Shown: piece after piece, positions 60,650-64,000 of the stretch
Numbering within the stretch: position 1 is the stretch's first letter
Layout of the letters: the number at the start of each line of letters is the position of its first letter
Assembly: GCF_964340395.1 (NCBI RefSeq)
Contig: NC_135555.1
Coordinates: 21,572,447-21,636,446, forward strand
Origin: Glandiceps talaboti
Taxonomy: Eukaryota; Hemichordata; Enteropneusta; Spengelidae
DNA length: 64,000 bases
Reading direction: 5' to 3'
Notes under the pieces: model-generated
What the model saw: the letters and a program-made list of their open reading frames with translations, nothing else
The model's database searches: none
What the model was told of the DNA's origin: nothing
Position numbers and translations under genes: made by a program

Positions 60650-61215
60650 TGTCTGTCTGTCTGTCTGCCTGTGTCTGTGTGTGTCTGTGTCTGTGTCTGT
60701 GTCTCTGTGTGTGTGACTTAAACTCAAAAACTGCCAGACCAGTTGCCTTGTATTTGGTGGGGACATTAATTGTACTGTGTCTAGTTGGGAAATTGTTCAA
60801 AGCAAAATGATCATGTAACAGGTGTGTGATTTGGGTCAAAAAAATGCCATTGTGGTAAAAAAAAAACTTAAACTCCAAAACTGCTGTGCAGATTGATCTG
60901 AAATTTGGTAGAAACTTTCTTATTGGTGTTTAGATTAAGAATTATTCATGCAAATTAGGTCTCAATATGGGTATTTTTGGTCAAAAATCTTGTAATTCCA
61001 AAACTACTGAGCAGATTGAGCTGAAATTTAATGGATCCTGGGATGGTGAATGGGGCTGAAATGTGGTGGGGATGTTTCTGGAGGTGTTATTCTGCAGATA
61101 ACGTTCAAAACATTTAGACACAATTGGCCCTTACTACCATGACCATGCTCTTAGCAACAGTGAAATGATGATGCATATTACAACAAGTACAACAGGGATT
61201 GGTAGTCAAGTGACT
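60545..61215 (+). repeat. Dispersed repeat T with (GT)/(TCTG) tract, copy 2
   Basis: Counterpart of 48185-49260: GAGGTTCAGTAGAACTGTAG, then the GT/TCTG tract at 60614-60715, GTCTAGTTGGGAAATTGTTC, CAGATTGATCTGAAATTTGG and ACCATGACCATGCTCTTAGC. Confidence 0.65.
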
Positions 61216-61599
61216 AAAGATTCAAAAACTGTACATACATACGAGTAATTGATACAGCAATGGAGATACTGTCCACATATTAATATTATGGTGTATATAA
61301 ACATTTTAAAAAAAGCAAAGTTTTCAAACAGATAAACTATACAGTTGTACTACAATGCCATTGGTGTTATTTTATAGAATTGATGTAGTAATGTGTGAGT
61401 TGTTTTCGTCATGTGCTAGTCTCAGACTACTACAGTTAAACATTAGCAATGAAACGCCTTGTGTATAAGCCTATGGTGCTTACCCCTCTCAGAAGATTGA
61501 TGAGGGTTGGAATGGAATGACATGATGTATCCTACAGTCTGTACTTGTGAATGAATAAACACTGAATATACCTCTTGACTGTGATAGCTGTATCATGCC

Positions 61600-61815
61600 A
61601 AGACTGTAAGACATGTTGTGTCATTCTACCGTCGTCAGGGTGTGTATGACATGTAGCATACAGACTATATCATGCCTAGACTGCAAGACGTGTCATTCTG
61701 CCATTGTCAGGGTGTGTATGACATGTAGCATACAGACTATATGATGCCAAGACTGCAAGACGTGTCATTCTGCCATCGTCAGGGTGTGTATGACATGTAG
61801 CATACAGACTATTTG
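61600..61815 (+). repeat. 72-bp tandem repeat, three copies
   Basis: Unit keyed by CTGCAAGACGTGTCATTCTG, CGTCAGGGTGTGTATGACAT and GTAGCATACAGACTAT. CATGCC- and GATGCC-type unit marks lie 72 bp apart (61672, 61744). Confidence 0.9.
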
Positions 61816-62919
61816 ATTCCAAGACTTTTAAATATTTGATATTAAAGATGAAAATCACTCAATTACTGCAAGACAGTGCTCTTTTCACAAGACTAAGATA
61901 TCATTTCTGTTAGGTCCTTGTCATGGACACATTTTGTCTTGTGGGAGTCAGCAGACATGCGTAATGTATCATCAGAACATAGATGTCCGTGACCACTCAA
62001 TGTTACCTTCAAACATCGTCATAAACCACAGCCTCTTTTAAGGCACCATCCAAGATGCACTGCCTGCAATATCGTGGAAGAAATATCTGCTTTGGTTTGC
62101 AAGAATCCCTTCAAATAAAACAATTATATTTTGAATATTTATATTCTGTGATTACATATGGATGTCTTCCCATGATACAATACATGTCAATGATAAAGAT
62201 TGCCACTAAACAATGGATGAGTAACAAGTTTTAACTTTGTGCTTTTAGCAATTACACATATTGTATATGATGTAGAATTATGAAAGGACTCTCCAGAACC
62301 CAAAAGTTTATCAAAGTATCTTTATTCCTGTGATGGTGTTTAAAATATATGCGTACCATCCTCACTTTTAATAGTAAGCTTTGCATCTGCTTTATGATGG
62401 TTTGGGTGTAAAGTATGGATGAATGTGATACAGAGAAAATTCTCATGTTAGGCACTTGTGTTTATGTACACCCAATGTAATTACTCACAAGTTACAGAAA
62501 AAACTATTTTACTTTATCTTGTAAAAAACAAGGGAAGTCTGTTGATGTGAATTAAAGTAATATAATAGTTATGCTATAAATAATGACCACCTGAATGAAA
62601 TCAATTTCTGTCATATTTCTGTCCAATTTCATCCACAGATTTAATCTGTTTATAGAAGTGTCCATCAAATAAAGATTTATACATGAAAGATTATTTGACT
62701 TGTCCAGGATTTCTGTAATTTGATGTTGTTACTTGTATGTATGAGAGGGGAAGTGTGGCTGCAATTGTCATAAATGAATCCAGGATGGTTTGTGCAATGT
62801 AGGTCTTTTCTAGAGAAGAAGAGTGATTTGGAATTTTTCACACTTACACTTCAATTCCTCATTGAATTAGTCTAGATCTACCCATGGTATTGAATCATCT
62901 CTTTACCCGTCTAGCTCAT

Positions 62920-63225
62920 TGAGAAATCATGAACCAAAAGTTGTTAATGCAAATGAATAAACCCCCAAGTGTCAGAATAATGTAAACAGTGTATAAGTAG
63001 TGTCCTGAGCTGACAAATATACCACATTTTTTATATTATGTAACCACTCTCATTAAACACTGACATTACTGGGCAGAATTCTGTGATTGATGAACAGAAA
63101 CACAATGTTAATGGCTGTTAGTGGCTTTTGATCGAATTTGTAATTTCATCTCAAGACCTCATTGAGCTACTGGTAGATATACAGAAAGACGTTGATGCCA
63201 TGGATATCACTAGACTACCTTTGAA
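62920..63225 (+). repeat. ~305-bp dispersed repeat, copy 2
   Basis: Counterpart of 27712-28015, about 75-80% similar by eye over its length. No TIRs or ORF visible. Confidence 0.8.
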
Positions 63226-64000
63226 TGGACTTACTCCACAACTGAGTACAACTGGAAGTATGTCGGTATGGCAGTATGCAAGCCAGTCAACAAAATATGT
63301 GTAGGAGAATTTTGTAAGTTCCTGGAAATGATATTTTGTGAAGTGGGGAAAACAGCGCTATTTGAATTAGCAAAGGATCATTTTAAAAGGGACTTCAGGA
63401 ATTCATAAACTATGTTGTTAAAGTGACACACTCTGATGCAAGTCCAATTTTTGCCACAATTTATAAACCATTCACACGTAATAGTTACTGAAACTAATTC
63501 AGCAGTTAATATGCATCATAGAGATGATTGAGTGTGCACAAAAAGGATTAATAATCATAAATGGGTTATTTTGGTAACCAAAAAATGATGTCATAATGCC
63601 ATTATTGTATGCTATCTTGAATACCTGGTTAGAATTCTACCAGTTGTTAGATATGACTTGAATAGTACTAAGTAGTTGAAATGTTAACTTTGAAAAGAAA
63701 GTAACCAAGTTACAGACTGTGCCCCTTTAATGTAAACTACAGCACTCAAATATTGTGGGCCCACTACACTGCACTTCTGCAACTGGTCATACTGGCATTC
63801 CTGAACAGCACTCCAAGTGGCCAAACTATACTATCTTTCATCTTTCCAATGACTGGCATATGATGTAATAGCCAGAGCAACTATTTCCCTTAGCTTTCAG
63901 CATTGGGAAATAATGCCTACATAACAGCCAGCCCTCTGGGTAATAGATGTCTGATAATGCCCTCATTGCCAGACAGTAAGTGATAATACAGCAAGTACAT

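Larger units (their letters stand above)
59641..64000. other. Gene-free right end
   Basis: Holds repeat T copy 2, a 72-bp tandem repeat (61600-61815), a half copy of the 39.3-kb hairpin (62026-62110) and the ~305-bp repeat (62920-63225). No exon with splice or domain support on either strand. Confidence 0.5.

Noticed and set aside
61465-61485. CCTATGGTGCTTACCC shared with FBXO31 exon 8 (57924)
   Set aside because: Only 16 bases match and the flanks differ; no evidence of a processed copy.

Overview
This is nuclear DNA from an intron-rich animal, AT-rich by eye and crowded with transposon remnants, microsatellites and poly-G tracts. Four genes can be read with confidence: a TK2-type mitochondrial deoxynucleoside kinase (minus), a DHRS4-type peroxisomal SDR (plus), an intronless-CDS NAT8/camello-like acetyltransferase (plus) and an FBXO31-type F-box protein (plus). 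Small phased exons with GT-AG borders, animal-only families and repeats such as pearl/HINE-like elements with core tandem repeats suggest a marine invertebrate. I cannot fix the phylum from sequence alone. I see no tRNA, rRNA, CRISPR or prokaryotic features.

Layout. 1-15.8 kb: minus-strand territory with an apparent promoter and non-coding first exon near 15.7-15.8 kb, a small exon carrying an ATG at 9.17 kb, and further probable exons at 5.2-5.4, 2.3-2.4 and 0.3-0.4 kb. I could not chain these into one protein. The gaps hold a degenerate ~170-bp tandem array, foldback elements and microsatellites. 15.8-18 kb: microsatellites and a 43-bp minisatellite. 18.16-21.71 kb: the TK2-like gene, six exons. 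About 0.5 kb separates it from the divergent DHRS4-like gene (22.22-29.29 kb, nine exons), so the two probably share a bidirectional promoter. Intron 1 of each gene carries a transposon with readable target-site duplications. 29.3-42.7 kb: a transposon-dominated block with a 13-bp-TIR element containing ~147-bp core repeats, two foldback elements, many microsatellites and two weakly supported exon fragments. 42.7-44.9 kb: promoter, 5'UTR exon and CDS of the acetyltransferase. 45-46.7 kb: dispersed repeats. 46.69-59.06 kb: the FBXO31-like gene, nine exons, with several intronic minisatellites and a 3'UTR made of three ~151-bp repeats. 59.6-64 kb: non-coding, with dispersed repeats.

The genes form no operon-like unit. 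TK2 (dNTP salvage in mitochondria) and DHRS4 (NADPH-dependent carbonyl/retinal reduction, peroxisomal SRL tail) are merely head to head.

The most unusual signal is a set of three tiny hairpins, 26, 31 and 33 bp long, each beginning CAT and ending ATG and each immediately flanked by a perfect 7-bp direct repeat. Two sit inside repeats whose other copies, or opposite arm, show the empty site with one copy of that 7-mer. They look like miniature palindromic insertions.
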